DNA from: Bacteroidota bacterium
GTDB lineage: Bacteria; Bacteroidota; Bacteroidia; Chitinophagales; Chitinophagaceae
Length of the DNA stretch: 64,000 bases
Direction of reading: 5' to 3'
NCBI GenBank assembly: GCA_947457075.1
Contig: CANGUG010000011.1
Location: 1-64,000, forward strand
Part shown: one piece after another, positions 63,302-64,000 of the stretch
Position numbering within the stretch: position 1 is the first letter of the stretch
Layout: each line of letters starts with the position of its first letter
Translations under genes and position numbers: made by a program
The notes under the pieces: model-generated
Told to the model about the DNA's origin: nothing
Database searches by the model: none
The model's input: the letters and a program-made list of their open reading frames with translations, nothing else

Positions 63302-64000
63302 ATGAAAAAGATATTCACTTTATTTCTTAGTGGATTGCTCATTTATGAAGCAATAAATGTTTTCATCATTACCACTCATTTTGGGAAAGAAAAAATGAGT
63401 TTCGACTATAAAAGCCAAGGGCTTTCTTCATTGGCGGATACCCTTGTTGCCAAGAAAATTATCCTTGATAAGCCTAGCTTTTTAATACTCTCAAAAATTT
63501 TAAATGTAGAATCCAAAATTAAACCAGGTAAATACCTAGTTAAAAAAAATACCAGCTTGCTTAGTATCATTAGAATGTTGCGCAATCGCCAGCAAGCAAC
63601 GGTTAATTTTGTTTTAAATAAAGTCCGAACCCGCGCCGAGTTGGCACAATTAGTTGAACGTACCTTTCCCATAGATAGTTCAACTGCTGCTGCCTTTTTC
63701 AACAACAATGATTCTCTTGCCCCTTTTGGTGTAGATACTACTCAATTATTAACCTTATTCCTTCCCAATACCTATACCATGTATTGGTCCACCACCCTTC
63801 CTAAATTAATGCAAAAAATGAAGGAGCAGGAGGCGCAATTTTGGAAAGCAAATAATAGATTGGAGAAAGCAAAAACCATTGGCCTGACCCCACAACAGGT
63901 ATATACATTGGCTTCCATAGTTGATGAAGAAACAAATTATGAATCGGACAAATCCTTAATTGCGAGTGTGTATCAAAATAGATTAAAGAAAAATATGCTT
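63302..64000 (+). CDS. mltG: Endolytic transglycosylase MltG, 5' part
   Basis: 233 codons from ATG at 63302, running off the right edge. MltG is an inner-membrane lytic transglycosylase that cuts nascent peptidoglycan strands. Visible: an N-terminal membrane anchor (about 4-23), a LysM-like segment with KPGKYLVKKNTSLLSIIRML, FLPNTYTMYWSTT, then LASIVDEETNYESDKSLIASVYQNRLKK, matching the family LASIVEKET-x-x-x-x-[ED] segment that holds the catalytic glutamate. No TTG/TAnnTTTG promoter was seen in the 80-base gap, but a terminator precedes it, so it probably has its own promoter or receives read-through. Confidence 0.92.
   Translation, partial: MKKIFTLFLSGLLIYEAINVFIITTHFGKEKMSFDYKSQGLSSLADTLVAKKIILDKPSFLILSKILNVESKIKPGKYLVKKNTSLLSIIRMLRNRQQATVNFVLNKVRTRAELAQLVERTFPIDSSTAAAFFNNNDSLAPFGVDTTQLLTLFLPNTYTMYWSTTLPKLMQKMKEQEAQFWKANNRLEKAKTIGLTPQQVYTLASIVDEETNYESDKSLIASVYQNRLKKNML

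Noticed and set aside
1..64000. tRNA, rRNA, insertion sequences, phage genes
   Set aside because: Intergenic gaps are short and none shows a tRNA-like cloverleaf, terminal inverted repeats, transposase or integrase sequence.

Overview
The window is AT-rich DNA from a member of the Bacteroidota, most plausibly Chitinophagia or a close relative. The evidence is type IX secretion (T9SS) cargo with gliding-motility-type C-terminal sorting domains, PorP/SprF partner proteins, DUF4294 and DUF3078 proteins, Bacteroidota-type LptE and CcmE, start codons without obvious Shine-Dalgarno sequences, and promoters of the TTG-N(20-23)-TAnnTTTG form. I cannot name the genus from sequence alone.

Left half (1-42315): a surface-protein region read almost entirely on the minus strand. 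A single uninterrupted 27.6 kb gene (128-27724) encodes a 9198-residue T9SS type B adhesin, followed 4 bases later by a PorP/SprF gene cut by the window edge. The protein contains Ig/SprB-like repeats, a glycine-rich segment, nine cysteine-framed calcium-repeat cassettes carrying different inserted domains, an RCC1-like propeller, two concanavalin-like domains, six exact-period 87-residue repeats and a duplicated 303-residue supermodule. Upstream lie a two-component pair (LuxR-type regulator overlapping a beta-propeller histidine kinase), a small stand-alone protein resembling a T9SS tail domain, rlmH and a rhomboid protease. Next comes a tightly coupled operon (42315 to 33247) of adhesin, PorP/SprF, adhesin, in which the two adhesins are paralogues.

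Middle (42400-49232, minus): housekeeping genes tilS, glnS, a DUF4294 protein, ccmF and ccmE. The CcmE carries CxxxY in place of the classical heme-binding HxxxY. Right part (49297-55022, plus): a small membrane protein, a radical SAM enzyme overlapping an EamA transporter that overlaps a TauE/SafE transporter, then a TonB-like protein and folC. From 55042 to 58685 there are a DinB/YfiT-like protein and an ABC ATPase (minus), purK (plus, divergent from the ABC gene) and a DUF3078 protein (minus). The right end (58879-64000, plus) runs miaB, a sigma-54-type activator with no sensor domain, lptE, a TPR-like protein, secG with a clear terminator, and a truncated mltG: an envelope-biogenesis cluster with overlapping genes.

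No tRNA, rRNA, CRISPR array, insertion sequence or prophage was seen. No gene-free stretch exceeds about 250 bases. The most unusual content is the internal architecture of the giant adhesin, especially the nine cassettes, whose four framing cysteines are present in all nine copies.
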